Below, in pieces: positions 23,436 to 31,626 of a DNA stretch of 64,000 nt. Source of the stretch: Streptomyces narbonensis (lineage in GTDB: Bacteria > Actinomycetota > Actinomycetes > Streptomycetales > Streptomycetaceae); the NCBI RefSeq assembly GCF_014649015.1, contig NZ_BMSF01000010.1:248001-312000 (forward strand). The letters are read 5' to 3'. Every line of letters starts with the position of its first letter. Positions within the stretch are counted from its first letter, which is position 1. Position numbers and translations under genes: made by a program. A model generated the notes under the pieces. That model was not told the DNA's origin and made no database searches. It saw nothing but the letters and a program-made list of their open reading frames with translations.

Positions 23436-24449
23436 ATGCGGCGTTACGGCAAGCACACCGACGAGGACGACATCCGCCAGCGGCCCAACCGCAAGGGCAC
23501 CCGTCCCCGTACGTCCATCCGCCCGAAGCACGAGGACGCCGTCGAGGGCATGGTCCTCACCGTCGACCGCGGCCGGCTGACATGTCTGGTCGAGGACCGG
23601 ATCGTGACGGCGATGAAGGCGCGCGAACTGGGCCGCAAGGCCGCCGTGGTCGGCGACCGGGTACAGATCGTCGGCGACCTCACCGGCGAGAAGGACACGC
23701 TGGCCCGGATCGTCCGGATCGGCGAGCGCAGCTCGGTGCTCCGGCGCACCGCGGACGACGACGACCCGTACGAGCGGGTGGTCGTCGCCAACGCGGACCA
23801 GCTGGCGATCGTCACCGCGCTCGCCGACCCGGAGCCGCGCCCCCGGCTGATCGACCGCTGTCTGGTCGCCGCCTACGACGGCGGGCTCACCCCACTGCTC
23901 GTGCTGACCAAGTCGGACCTGGCGTCGCCGGACGCGCTCCTGGAGATGTACGGGGCGCTCGGCGTGCCGTACGTGGTCACCACCCGCGACGAGTTCGTGG
24001 ACGGCGTCGCCGCCGACCGGGTCCACGAGCACCTCCAGGGCCGCACGACCGCCTTCGTCGGGCACTCGGGCGTCGGCAAGACGACGCTGGTCAACGCCCT
24101 GGTACCGCCCGACCGGCGGCGGACCACGGGTGTGGTCAACGCGGTCACGGGCCGCGGCCGGCACACTACGACCTCGGCGCTCGCCCTGCCGCTCGACGAC
24201 AAGCAGGGCGGCTGGGTCATCGACACGCCCGGCGTGCGCTCCTTCGGACTGCACCACGTCGACCCGTCCCGAGTGATCCTCGCCTTCCCCGACCTCGTGC
24301 CGGGGACGGAGAACTGCCCGCGCGCCTGCAGCCACGACGAGCCGGACTGCGCGCTCGACGCCTTCGTGGCGGAGGGTCACGCGGACCCCGCGCGGCTCTA
24401 CTCGCTGCGGCGGCTGCTCGCGACGCGCGAACGACGCGAGGGCGACTGA
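23436..24449 (+). CDS. rsgA: Ribosome small subunit-dependent GTPase A
   Basis: A 337-residue circularly permuted GTPase for late 30S maturation. An OB-fold N-terminal half precedes the G motifs, which appear in the order TKSD (G4), GHSGVGKTTLVNAL (G1) and DTPG (G3). The C-terminal zinc region CPRACSHDEPDC is complete. It lies three bases after aroA and is probably co-transcribed. Confidence 0.95.
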   Translation: MRRYGKHTDEDDIRQRPNRKGTRPRTSIRPKHEDAVEGMVLTVDRGRLTCLVEDRIVTAMKARELGRKAAVVGDRVQIVGDLTGEKDTLARIVRIGERSSVLRRTADDDDPYERVVVANADQLAIVTALADPEPRPRLIDRCLVAAYDGGLTPLLVLTKSDLASPDALLEMYGALGVPYVVTTRDEFVDGVAADRVHEHLQGRTTAFVGHSGVGKTTLVNALVPPDRRRTTGVVNAVTGRGRHTTTSALALPLDDKQGGWVIDTPGVRSFGLHHVDPSRVILAFPDLVPGTENCPRACSHDEPDCALDAFVAEGHADPARLYSLRRLLATRERREGD

Positions 24450-24483
24450 CCCGTCGGCGTTTGCGGTCGACCGCTACCGGTAA

Positions 24484-24505
24484 GTGCATAATCGCACCAA
24501 GTGCG
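24484..24505. promoter_or_regulatory. Candidate operator/-10 region upstream of the SMR exporter
   Basis: CGCAC (24493-24497) and GTGCG (24501-24505) form a perfect 5-bp inverted repeat with a 3-base spacer. GTGC...GCAC (24484-24497) overlaps it. CATAAT (24487-24492) could be the -10 of the exporter promoter. A TetR-family gene lies next door, so this is a plausible operator; it is inference only. Confidence 0.4.
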
Positions 24506-24542
24506 ACGAAAGCGGTCACCGAAGGCGTGGGAGGCACGGACG

Positions 24543-24866
24543 ATGGCGTGGCTGCTGGTGGTGGTGGCCGGTCTCCTGGAGACCGGTTTCGCGGTCTGCC
24601 TGAAGCTCTCGCACGGGTTCACCCGGCTCTGGCCGACGATCGCCTTCGCGGCCTTCGCCCTGGGCAGTTTCGGACTGCTCACCCTCGCGCTGCGCAAGCT
24701 GGACGTCGGTCCGGCCTACGCGGTGTGGACGGGGATCGGCGCGGCCGGGACGGCGATCTACGGAATGATCTTCCTCGGGGACGTCGTCTCCACACTCAAG
24801 ATCGTCTCGATCAGCCTGGTCATCGCGGGCGTCATCGGACTCCAGCTCTCCGGCACCTCGCACTGA
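24543..24866 (+). CDS. SMR-family efflux protein, SugE/Gdx-like
   Basis: A 107-residue protein with four membrane helices. The conserved membrane Glu lies in AGLLETGFAVCLK (Glu13), and the LSHGFTRLWPT and AYAVWTGIGAAG segments are characteristic of the SugE/Gdx subgroup, known guanidinium exporters. ATG 24543 follows GGGAGG by eight bases. It normally works as an antiparallel dimer. Its last 109 bases are antisense to the 3' end of the TetR gene. I saw no guanidine riboswitch in the 90-base upstream gap. Confidence 0.9.
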   Translation: MAWLLVVVAGLLETGFAVCLKLSHGFTRLWPTIAFAAFALGSFGLLTLALRKLDVGPAYAVWTGIGAAGTAIYGMIFLGDVVSTLKIVSISLVIAGVIGLQLSGTSH

Positions 24867-25390
24867 GCGGCCACCGGCGGCGGCGCGACGACGTGGCTGA
24901 GGGCGATCCGGACGGCGAGCTCACAGCCGGCCGCCCATTGCTCACCGGCGCAGGCCGCGGTCGCGGCGACCAGCTCGCCGGGCGCGGGCGGCCCCTCGTC
25001 GGCGCGCCGCTGGGCGGGTACGGGGGCGGGGCGGGCGCCCGGCCGGGCGGGCCGGGGCACGGGCAGTCGTTCGTTCCAGGCGCCGGTGAGCAGGGCCCGC
25101 AGTATCGGGCGGGCGGCCGCCCGGGTGACGGTCCACTCGGCCACGGCGAGGAGGTTCCGCTCGGGCGGGGCCGGTGCGGCGAGCAGCCGCCGTACTCCGT
25201 GGAGGTAGGCGTCGGCCTCGCACCGGACGAGCGCGCGGGCGAGGCCCTCCTTGCTGCCGAACTCGTTGTAGAGGGTCTGCCGGGAGACCCGGGCGTCGAC
25301 CGCGAGGTCGGCCATCCGTACGGCGGACCAGGACCGGTGCGTGAGCGCGGCGAGCGCGGCGTCGAGCAGGGCCTCGCGGGCGTGCGCCAT
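24758..25390 (-). CDS. TetR-family regulator overlapping the SMR gene tail to tail
   Basis: A 210-residue regulator. The N-terminal helix-turn-helix reads RMADLAVDARVSRQTLYNEFGSKEGL (about residues 25-50, two pieces). The C-terminal ligand domain is Ala-rich. ATG 25390 has AGGAGG six bases upstream; GTG 25396 is two codons earlier. The natural-looking end (RIALSHVVAPP) is followed by about 40 codons that run antisense through the last transmembrane region of the SMR gene. It probably controls the exporter, as is common for convergent or divergent TetR-SMR pairs. Confidence 0.85.
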   Translation of the reverse strand: MAHAREALLDAALAALTHRSWSAVRMADLAVDARVSRQTLYNEFGSKEGLARALVRCEADAYLHGVRRLLAAPAPPERNLLAVAEWTVTRAAARPILRALLTGAWNERLPVPRPARPGARPAPVPAQRRADEGPPAPGELVAATAACAGEQWAAGCELAVRIALSHVVAPPPVAAQCEVPESWSPMTPAMTRLIETILSVETTSPRKIIP

Positions 25391-25547
25391 CGCCACCTCC
25401 TGGAGGGAACGGTTCTGCGCTCAGCGTCGACACGTGCCCGCGCCGTGTCAAGGGACTTCGAGGGGTTTCGCGGGACTTCGGGTGGCTTCGGGGAGCTCCG
25501 GTGGACGGTTCTCCGCGCGGGGATCACGCGGGGATAGAGTGCCGACC

Positions 25548-26357
25548 ATGGCCGATTACCACGATGATCTGCGTCTCGCCCACGTCCTCGCGGATGCCGC
25601 CGACGCGGCCACCATGGACCGATTCCAGGCGCTCGACCTCAAGGTCGAGACGAAGCCGGACATGACCCCGGTGAGCGAGGCCGACAAGGCCGCGGAGGAG
25701 TTGATCCGCGGCCAGCTCCAGCGCGCCAGGCCGCGTGACGCGATCCTGGGCGAGGAGTACGGCGTGGAGGGCTCGGGACCGCGCCGCTGGGTGATCGACC
25801 CGATCGACGGCACCAAGAACTACGTGCGCGGGGTGCCCGTCTGGGCGACCCTGATCGCACTGATGGAGGCCGGCGAGACCGGCTTCCAGCCGGTGGTGGG
25901 CGTCGTGTCCGCCCCGGCGCTCGGCCGCCGCTGGTGGGCGGCGAAGGGCCTGGGCGCGTACACGGGCCGCAGCCTGGCCTCGGCGACCCGGCTCGGGGTC
26001 TCGCAGGTGTCCTCGCTGGAGGACGCCTCCTTCGCGTACTCCTCGCTGAGCGGCTGGGAGGAGCAGGGTCGGCTCGACGGCTTCCTCGACCTCACGCGTG
26101 CGTGCTGGCGGACCCGCGCGTACGGCGACTTCTGGCCGTACATGATGGTCGCCGAGGGCTCCGTGGACATCTGCGCCGAGCCGGAGCTGTCGCTGTGGGA
26201 CATGGCGGCGGTGGCGATCGTCGTGCAGGAGGCGGGTGGCACGTACACCGGCCTCGACGGCCGGCACGGCCCGCACAGCGGCAACGCGGCCGCGTCCAAC
26301 GGCCTGCTCCACGGCGAACTGCTGAGCTACCTGAATCAGGAGAGCCAGGAGGCGTAG
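25548..26357 (+). CDS. hisN: Histidinol-phosphatase, inositol-monophosphatase family
   Basis: This 269-residue Mg-dependent phosphatase has ILGEEYG (about residues 65-71), WVIDPIDGTKNY (about 83-94) and LWDMAAVAIVVQEAGG, the metal-binding signatures of the IMPase superfamily. Streptomyces uses this type as HisN for the penultimate step of histidine synthesis. Sequence and position in the aroA-rsgA neighbourhood fit that orthologue. An inositol phosphatase role cannot be excluded on motifs alone. Confidence 0.9.
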   Translation: MADYHDDLRLAHVLADAADAATMDRFQALDLKVETKPDMTPVSEADKAAEELIRGQLQRARPRDAILGEEYGVEGSGPRRWVIDPIDGTKNYVRGVPVWATLIALMEAGETGFQPVVGVVSAPALGRRWWAAKGLGAYTGRSLASATRLGVSQVSSLEDASFAYSSLSGWEEQGRLDGFLDLTRACWRTRAYGDFWPYMMVAEGSVDICAEPELSLWDMAAVAIVVQEAGGTYTGLDGRHGPHSGNAAASNGLLHGELLSYLNQESQEA

Positions 26358-26493
26358 TGCAGGGCGGGCCGGACCCGACGGGAATCGTCAGACAGGCCCT
26401 ATAGCCGCCGTCACTCCCCGAGGGCGCCTCGCGCGCCCCCTTGTCGGGTCCCTCCCCCGGTGTCACTCTGAGAGTCCCCCCACTTGTGAACTT

Positions 26494-26529
26494 GTGAATC
26501 GGTTCTCGTTGAAGGCGGGAACCGTTCAC
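26494..26529. promoter_or_regulatory. Inverted repeat upstream of the CBS-domain gene
   Basis: GTGAATCGGTTC (26494-26505) and GAACCGTTCAC (26519-26529) are near-perfect inverted arms. Just upstream CTTGTGAA is repeated directly at 26483-26490 and 26491-26498. Position, 20 bases before the ATG and touching the AAGGAGG site, suggests an operator or a translation-controlling hairpin. No known family was recognised. Confidence 0.4.
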
Positions 26530-26548
26530 GAAGGAGGTGGCTCCGTCC

Positions 26549-26941
26549 ATGCTCGTCCGTGACGCCATGAGCACCGTGGTCCTCACCATCGGCCCCGCAC
26601 ACACCCTCCGACAGGCGGCCCGGCTGATGTCGGCGCGCCGCGTCGGCGCGGCCGTCGTCCTCGATTCCGACGCCGGCGGCCTCGGAATCCTCACCGAGCG
26701 CGACATCCTCAACTCCCTCGCCCGGGACCAGGACCCCGACATCGAGACCGCGGGCTCCCACACCACCCACGACGTCGTCTTCGCCGCGCCCACCTGGACG
26801 CTGGCGGAGGCGGCCGAGGCGATGACGCACGGCGGCTTCCGCCACCTCGTCGTCCTCGACGACCGGGGACCCGTAGGCATCGTCTCCGTGCGCGACATCA
26901 TCCGCTGCTGGATCCCGGTGCACAGCGTCGCCGGCCGATGA
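26549..26941 (+). CDS. Two-CBS-domain protein
   Basis: A 130-residue protein consisting almost entirely of a tandem CBS (Bateman) module. The first CBS spans about residues 7-60 (VGAAVVLDSD...GILTERDIL), the second about 75-125 (HLVVLDDRGPVGIVSVRDI). Such stand-alone modules bind adenine nucleotides and may tune a partner; none can be identified here. AAGGAGG lies 11 bases before ATG 26549. It is convergent with catalase and shares a terminator with it. Confidence 0.9.
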   Translation: MLVRDAMSTVVLTIGPAHTLRQAARLMSARRVGAAVVLDSDAGGLGILTERDILNSLARDQDPDIETAGSHTTHDVVFAAPTWTLAEAAEAMTHGGFRHLVVLDDRGPVGIVSVRDIIRCWIPVHSVAGR

Positions 26942-26947
26942 ACGAGA

Positions 26948-26979
26948 CCGGGCCGGACTCCGTACGGAGTCCGGCCCGG
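26948..26979. terminator. Bidirectional terminator between the CBS gene and catalase
   Basis: A perfect 14-bp stem CCGGGCCGGACTCC / GGAGTCCGGCCCGG with GTAC loop, between two convergent genes. Confidence 0.9.
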
Positions 26980-27001
26980 GCCCTACCTACGACAAGCGCC
27001 C

Positions 27002-28471
27002 TCAGCCACGCAGGGCCTGGACCGCGGCGTCGAGCCGCTTGCCGAAGTCACCGTCCGCCTGGCGGAAGTTGTCGATCGCCCGCTCGGCGATGTCGTCCCG
27101 CGAGACCTTGGCGATGAAGCCCGCCAGGTTCTCGACGAGACGGCCCTTCTCGTCCTCCGACATCAGGCGGTAGAGGTTGCCCGCCTGGACGAAGTCGCTG
27201 TCCTCGGAGTGGACCGGGGCAGCGTGGTTGCCGGTGCCGCCGGTGACGGGGAGCGGCTGCCAGAGCGGCCGGTCCGTCTGGTGCGGGCCGCCGAAGCTGT
27301 TCGGCTCGTAGTTCTTCGAGCCCTTGTGGCGGCCGTCGTAGAGGTAGCCGTCACGGGAGTTGGTCCGCGCCTCGGTGGCGTGCGGGCGGTTCACCGGCAG
27401 GTGGTCGGCGTTGATGCCGACGCGGTAGCGGTGGGCGTCGCCGTAGGCGAAGAGGCGGCCCTGGAGCATCTTGTCCGGGGACGGGCCGATGCCGGGCACG
27501 AAGTGCGCCGGGCTGAAGATCGACTGCTCGACCTCGGCGAAGACGTTCTCCGGGTTGCGGTTGAGCTCCAGCTTGCCGATCTCGATCGGCGGGTAGTCCT
27601 CGTGCGGCCACACCTTGGTGAGGTCGAACGGGTTGAAGCGGTACTCGGCCGCCTCGGCCGCGGGCATGATCTGGACCTGCACGGTCCAGGTCGGGAAGTC
27701 GCCGCGCTCGATGGACTCGCGCAGGTCGCGCTGGTGCGAGTCCGGGTCCTCGCCCGCGAGGCGGTTGGCCTCGGCCTGGGTGAGGTTCTTGATGCCCTGG
27801 TCGGTCTTGAAGTGGTACTTGACCCAGAAGACCTCGCCGGCCTCGTTGTTCCACTGGAACGTGTGCGAGCCGTAGCCGTTCATGTGGCGGTACGAGGCGG
27901 GGATGCCGCGGTCACCGAAGAGCCAGGTGACCTGGTGGGTCGACTCCGGGGAGAGCCCCCAGAAGTCCCAGACGTTGTCCGCCTCCTGGGAGCCCGAGTA
28001 CGGGTCGCGCTTCTGGGTGTGGATGAAGTCGGGGAACTTGATGGCGTCCTTGATGAAGAACACCGGGGTGTTGTTGCCGACGAGGTCGTAGTTGCCCTCT
28101 TCGGTGTAGAACTTCAGCGCCCAGCCGCGGGGGTCGCGGACCGCGTCGGCCGCGCCGAGGTTGCCCGCGACGGTGGAGAAGCGCAGGAACGTCTCGGTCT
28201 CCTTGCCGACCTCGGAGAGGAACGCGGCACGCGTCCACTGCGAGACGTCACGGGTGAGCGTGAAGGTGCCGTAGGCACCCGCACCGCGCGCGTGGACCAC
28301 GCGCTCCGGGATGCGCTCCCGGTTGAAGTGGGCGAGCTTCTCCAGGAGGAGCTGGTCCTGCACGAGGACCGGACCGCCGACGCCCGCCGTCTCGCTGTTC
28401 TGGTTGTCGGCGACCGGCGCGCCGGCCTCCGTGGTGAGCGGTCCCTGCGTCACGTGCGCCTCCTGCGTCAT
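27002..28471 (-). CDS. catA: Monofunctional haem catalase (clade CatA)
   Basis: A 489-residue catalase disproportionating hydrogen peroxide. The distal His is in RVVHARGAGAYG (about residue 61), the Asn region is FSTVAGNLG, and the proximal haem Tyr lies in RLFAYGDAHRYR. Length fits small-subunit catalases. ATG 28471 (MTQEAHVTQG) was chosen although the frame is open to 29140 through the catR gene. It is divergent from a Fur-family repressor across a palindromic operator, the arrangement expected for CatR-controlled, peroxide-inducible catalase. Confidence 0.96.
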   Translation of the reverse strand: MTQEAHVTQGPLTTEAGAPVADNQNSETAGVGGPVLVQDQLLLEKLAHFNRERIPERVVHARGAGAYGTFTLTRDVSQWTRAAFLSEVGKETETFLRFSTVAGNLGAADAVRDPRGWALKFYTEEGNYDLVGNNTPVFFIKDAIKFPDFIHTQKRDPYSGSQEADNVWDFWGLSPESTHQVTWLFGDRGIPASYRHMNGYGSHTFQWNNEAGEVFWVKYHFKTDQGIKNLTQAEANRLAGEDPDSHQRDLRESIERGDFPTWTVQVQIMPAAEAAEYRFNPFDLTKVWPHEDYPPIEIGKLELNRNPENVFAEVEQSIFSPAHFVPGIGPSPDKMLQGRLFAYGDAHRYRVGINADHLPVNRPHATEARTNSRDGYLYDGRHKGSKNYEPNSFGGPHQTDRPLWQPLPVTGGTGNHAAPVHSEDSDFVQAGNLYRLMSEDEKGRLVENLAGFIAKVSRDDIAERAIDNFRQADGDFGKRLDAAVQALRG

Positions 28472-28541
28472 GTCCTGCGAGTCCTGTCCCTCGGCCGAGG
28501 CCTGTTCTGAGCCTTGGCCAATGCCGGGTTCGATCCTACGA

Positions 28542-28554
28542 TAGACATTGTCTA
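28542..28554. promoter_or_regulatory. CatR/Fur-type operator between catA and catR
   Basis: TAGACATTGTCTA is a perfect 6-1-6 palindrome in an AT-richer part of the 150-base divergent region. It lies 71 bases before catA and 68 before catR. A second short repeat GACTT-CCA-AAGTC follows at 28564-28576. Fur-like peroxide sensors of this group bind such elements and autoregulate. Confidence 0.75.
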
Positions 28555-28621
28555 AGTCAAGTGGACTTCCAAAGTCACACCCGTTCGGGATCCGGTTCCC
28601 CCGACTGTTAGGCTGAACCCC

Positions 28622-29041
28622 ATGAGTGACCTGTTGGAACGACTGCGCGGCCGCGGCTGGCGGATGACCGCGCAGCGGCGCGTCGTGGCCGAGGTGCTTG
28701 ACGGAGACCACGTCCACCTGACCGCCGACGAGGTCCACGCCCGTGCCGTGACGAGGCTTCCCGAGATCTCGCGCGCGACCGTGTACAACACGCTGGGCGA
28801 GATGGTCACCCTCGGCGAGGTCATCGAGGTCGCCACGGACGGCCGAGCCAAGCGGTACGACCCCAACGCCCACCGCCCGCACCAGCACCTGGTCTGCGGT
28901 CGCTGCGGCGCCATCCGCGACGTCCACCCGGCGGGCGACCCGCTGGCGGACCTGCCGGACACGGAGCGCTTCGGCTTCACGATCTCGAACGTCGAGGTCA
29001 CGTACCGAGGCATCTGCCCGAACTGCGCCACGACGGCCTGA
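28622..29041 (+). CDS. catR: Fur-family peroxide-sensing repressor, CatR-like
   Basis: A 139-residue regulator. The winged helix includes MTAQRRVVAEVL and ISRATVYNTLGEMV. The metal-binding part shows HRPHQHLVCGRCG with a CxxC, and ICPNCAT as the second CxxC, forming the structural zinc site. This matches PerR-like CatR of Streptomyces, which represses catalase until His/Cys oxidation. It is divergent from catA, sharing the palindrome at 28542-28554. A terminator follows. Confidence 0.93.
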   Translation: MSDLLERLRGRGWRMTAQRRVVAEVLDGDHVHLTADEVHARAVTRLPEISRATVYNTLGEMVTLGEVIEVATDGRAKRYDPNAHRPHQHLVCGRCGAIRDVHPAGDPLADLPDTERFGFTISNVEVTYRGICPNCATTA

Positions 29042-29066
29042 CGCCGCCATCACCATCGAGACCTGA

Positions 29067-29091
29067 GGGCCCCCGCTTCCGGCGGGGGCCC
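29067..29091 (+). terminator. Terminator after catR
   Basis: A 10-bp perfect stem GGGCCCCCGC / GCGGGGGCCC with a 5-base loop, followed by TTCTCG. Confidence 0.85.
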
Positions 29092-29132
29092 TTCTCGCGC
29101 CCTCGGAGGCTTCTCGCACCCTCCGAAGCTCC

Positions 29133-29189
29133 GGGAACACGACGAAGGCCCGGGAACACGACGAAGGCCCGGGAACACGACGAAGGCCC
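29133..29189. repeat. Three tandem copies of a 19-bp unit running into a terminator arm
   Basis: GGGAACACGACGAAGGCCC is repeated exactly at 29133-29151, 29152-29170 and 29171-29189. The last copy contributes the first arm of the tRNA terminator at 29181-29220, suggesting local duplication of the terminator flank. Confidence 0.9.
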
Positions 29190-29220
29190 GGATCCGATCG
29201 AAATCGGATCCGGGCCTTCG
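29181..29220 (-). terminator. Terminator downstream of the first initiator tRNA
   Basis: A perfect 18-bp stem starting CGAAGGCCCGGATCCGAT with loop CGAA. It lies 11 bases from the 3' end of the tRNA gene on the minus strand and may also stop leftover catR transcription. Confidence 0.9.
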
Positions 29221-29231
29221 TTGCTACTGAG

Positions 29232-29305
29232 TAGCGGGGACAGGATTTGAACCTGCGACCTCTGGGTTATGAGCCCAGCGAGCTACCGAGCTGCTCCACC
29301 CCGCG
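29232..29305 (-). tRNA. Initiator tRNA-fMet(CAU), copy 1
   Basis: The 74-nt cloverleaf reads CGCGGGG...CCCCGCT plus discriminator A. The anticodon loop is CTCATAA (CAU) and the T-loop TTCAAAT. Initiator hallmarks are the unpaired first position (C1 opposite U72) and three G-C pairs GGG/CCC next to the anticodon loop. CCA is not encoded. It is identical to the copy at 31553-31626. Confidence 0.96.
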
Positions 29306-29364
29306 TCGGTGAACCCAACCTTACGGGTCCCCCGTCACCAGCGCAAATTCATTACGGCGAGGCC

Positions 29365-31350
29365 CTACGCGGTGAGCTCCTGGTGCAGCGCCTCGCTCAG
29401 CCGGGCGGCGCGCTCGGCGACCTCCGCCGGGCCCAGCTCCACCGCGCGGGCGCACCAGTGCCGCCCCTCGGTGAGCTCGCCCCGGCGCGCCGCGAGCAGC
29501 GCGAGCCGGAGCGCGGCGCGACCGTGGCCGGCCCGGGCGGCGCGGGTCCACCAGAGGGCGGCCTCGCGCTCGCTGCCCTCACGGGCGAGGAGCAGCCCGA
29601 GGTTGAAGGCACCGTTACGGCTGCCCGCCTCTGCCGCCTCGCGGTACCAGCGGTCGGCCTCGGCGAGGTCGCCGCGGCCCGCCGCGAGCATCCCGACCCG
29701 CACCTGGGCGCGCCGGTGGCCCTGCTGGGCCGCCCGCTCGTACCACTCCTCGCACTCGGTCTTCTCCTCGCGGGGCGCGCCGAGCACGGCGGGGCCGGGC
29801 TCGGGGCGGCGCGCGTCGAGGACCGTGGCCAGCCGGAAGGCGGCCTCGGCGCTGCCGCCGCCTGCCGCACACCGCAGGTGCCGCTCGGCGGTCCGCTCGT
29901 CGCCGTCGCGCAGGGCGGCGATGCCGACCTGGAGGGCGGCCTCGGTGTGCCCCGCGGCGGCGGCCCGCTCGTACCAGACGAGGGCCGTACGGTCGTCGTC
30001 GCGGCCCGCGTGGAGGATGCCCAGGTTGAAGGCGGCGTCCACGCTGCCGGCCTCGGCGGCCTTGGAGAACCACGGCTCGGCGCCGTTCGCGTCGCCGGCC
30101 TGGAGGAGCAGCACGGCGAGCGCGTTGGCGGCCTCGCGGTGGCCCGCGTAGGCGGCGCGGCGGTACCACTGCTCGGCCTGCGGGATCCGGTCCTGGGCGG
30201 CGCAGAGCAGCCCGAGGTTGTACGCCCCGTTCACGTCGCCCGCGTCCATGGCGGCGCGGTACCAGCGCTCGGCGGTCTGCTGCTCGCCCCGGGCCGCGTG
30301 CAGCGCCCCGAGGGCGTTGGCGGCGTTGCCGTCGCCGTCCTGGGCGGCGCGCAGCCACCACACGGCGGCGCTCTCCTGGTCGCCCGCGTCGCGCAGGAGG
30401 AAGCCGAGGGCGCAGGCGGCCTTGGCCTCGCCCTCCTTGGCGGAGCTGAGGTACCAGCGGCCGGCCTCCTTGAGGTCGCCGCGCTTCTCCAGGATCGCGC
30501 CGAGGTGCAGGGCGGCGCGCCGGTGCCCGCGGGCGGCGGCCTGCCGGAACCACTGCTCGGCCTCGGTGAGCTCGGTCTTCGGCGGGGCGGGGTCCGCGAC
30601 ACCGCCGGGTGCCGCGCCGGCCGGAGGGGCCGCGCCCGCACCGGCGGGCACGCGCAGCCGGGAGCCGGTGTCGTGCGGTCCCCGACCGCCCTCGTGCGGG
30701 CCGCGGGCCGGTTCGGTGGCGCGGCGCTCCAGGGCCAGGGCGAGGCGGTAGGCGGCCTCGCGGTGGCCCTGCTCGGCGGCGGCACGCAGCCAGCGCTCGG
30801 CGCCGACGTCGCTGCGGTGCTCCAGGAGGTCGGCGAGGGCGTAGGCGCCGAGGGCATGGCCCTGCTCGGCGGCCTGGCGCAGCCAGTACTCGGCGGCCGG
30901 CTCGTCGCCGCGCTCGCGGTGGTGGCGGCCGAGGGCGTGGGCGGCGGGGGCGGAGCCGGCGACGGCGGCGACGCGCCACCAGCCGGCGGCCTCGTCGGCG
31001 TATCCCCGCTGGTGGAGCAGGACGCCCAGGTTGTTCGCGGCGGCCCGGTCCCCCTCGGCGGTGGCGCCGCGCAGGAAGGGCTCGGCGCCGTCGAGGTCAC
31101 CGCGGCGCAGCAGCAGCGCGCCGAGCGCGCTCATCGAGGCGAGGTCTCCGCGCTCGGCCGCGCGCCGGTGGCGCGCCTCGCTCTCGGTTTCCGTCTCGGT
31201 CTCGGTGTCGGCATCGGTCTCGGCGGTGGTGTCGACGGCCGCATCGACGGCCCCCACTGCCTCGATGATCTCGTCCGCGGCGTTTCTGGCGTGCCGCTGC
31301 ACAAACCGCCCTGTCTCCAACAGAGTTGCCCTGTCCCCCATAAATACCAT
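29365..31350 (-). CDS. Sel1/TPR-repeat protein between the two initiator tRNA genes
   Basis: This 661-residue soluble protein is made of about sixteen Sel1-like 36-residue repeats (pattern AAERWYRxAAxxGHxxAAxxLGxLL). It has an N-terminal acidic Thr-Glu repeat (TETETETESEA) near residue 53 and a Pro/Gly-rich linker near residues 245-275. Such repeats are protein-interaction scaffolds. No enzymatic motif or signal peptide is seen. ATG 31350 has a weak GGTGG upstream; ATG 31341 (MGDRATLLETG) is equally possible. I do not know the partner or function. Confidence 0.87.
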   Translation of the reverse strand: MVFMGDRATLLETGRFVQRHARNAADEIIEAVGAVDAAVDTTAETDADTETETETESEARHRRAAERGDLASMSALGALLLRRGDLDGAEPFLRGATAEGDRAAANNLGVLLHQRGYADEAAGWWRVAAVAGSAPAAHALGRHHRERGDEPAAEYWLRQAAEQGHALGAYALADLLEHRSDVGAERWLRAAAEQGHREAAYRLALALERRATEPARGPHEGGRGPHDTGSRLRVPAGAGAAPPAGAAPGGVADPAPPKTELTEAEQWFRQAAARGHRRAALHLGAILEKRGDLKEAGRWYLSSAKEGEAKAACALGFLLRDAGDQESAAVWWLRAAQDGDGNAANALGALHAARGEQQTAERWYRAAMDAGDVNGAYNLGLLCAAQDRIPQAEQWYRRAAYAGHREAANALAVLLLQAGDANGAEPWFSKAAEAGSVDAAFNLGILHAGRDDDRTALVWYERAAAAGHTEAALQVGIAALRDGDERTAERHLRCAAGGGSAEAAFRLATVLDARRPEPGPAVLGAPREEKTECEEWYERAAQQGHRRAQVRVGMLAAGRGDLAEADRWYREAAEAGSRNGAFNLGLLLAREGSEREAALWWTRAARAGHGRAALRLALLAARRGELTEGRHWCARAVELGPAEVAERAARLSEALHQELTA

Positions 31351-31515
31351 CGTCGCACCACCCGCAACCCGAGCACACCTGGTATACCGCAGCCAGTGAG
31401 GTCACTCAGCGTTTTGTCGACATGCCCACAGAGAGACAAGTCAAACACGCCTCACACCAACTCGCCCCCTCCGTACCGCCCTTCGGTGCCCTCCGTCACG
31501 TCGACACACGACGAA

Positions 31516-31541
31516 GGCCCGGATCCTTATGGATCCGGGCC
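31516..31541 (-). terminator. Terminator downstream of the second initiator tRNA
   Basis: An 11-bp perfect stem GGCCCGGATCC / GGATCCGGGCC with TTAT loop, 12 bases from the tRNA 3' end on the minus strand. Its arms resemble those of the copy-1 terminator. Confidence 0.85.
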
Positions 31542-31552
31542 CTCGTTCTGAG

Positions 31553-31626
31553 TAGCGGGGACAGGATTTGAACCTGCGACCTCTGGGTTATGAGCCCAGC
31601 GAGCTACCGAGCTGCTCCACCCCGCG
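31553..31626 (-). tRNA. Initiator tRNA-fMet(CAU), copy 2
   Basis: Identical over all 74 bases to copy 1 at 29232-29305, with the same C1/U72 mismatch and GGG/CCC anticodon-stem pairs. Identity extends to 87 bp in total (31548-31634 against 29227-29313). CCA is not encoded. Confidence 0.96.

Noticed and set aside
28472..29140. Upstream extension of the catalase frame through catR
   Set aside because: It crosses the operator and the divergent catR gene; ATG 28471 gives the family N-terminus.
29133..29189. Tandem repeats resembling a minimal CRISPR array
   Set aside because: Copies abut without spacers, and no cas gene is present.
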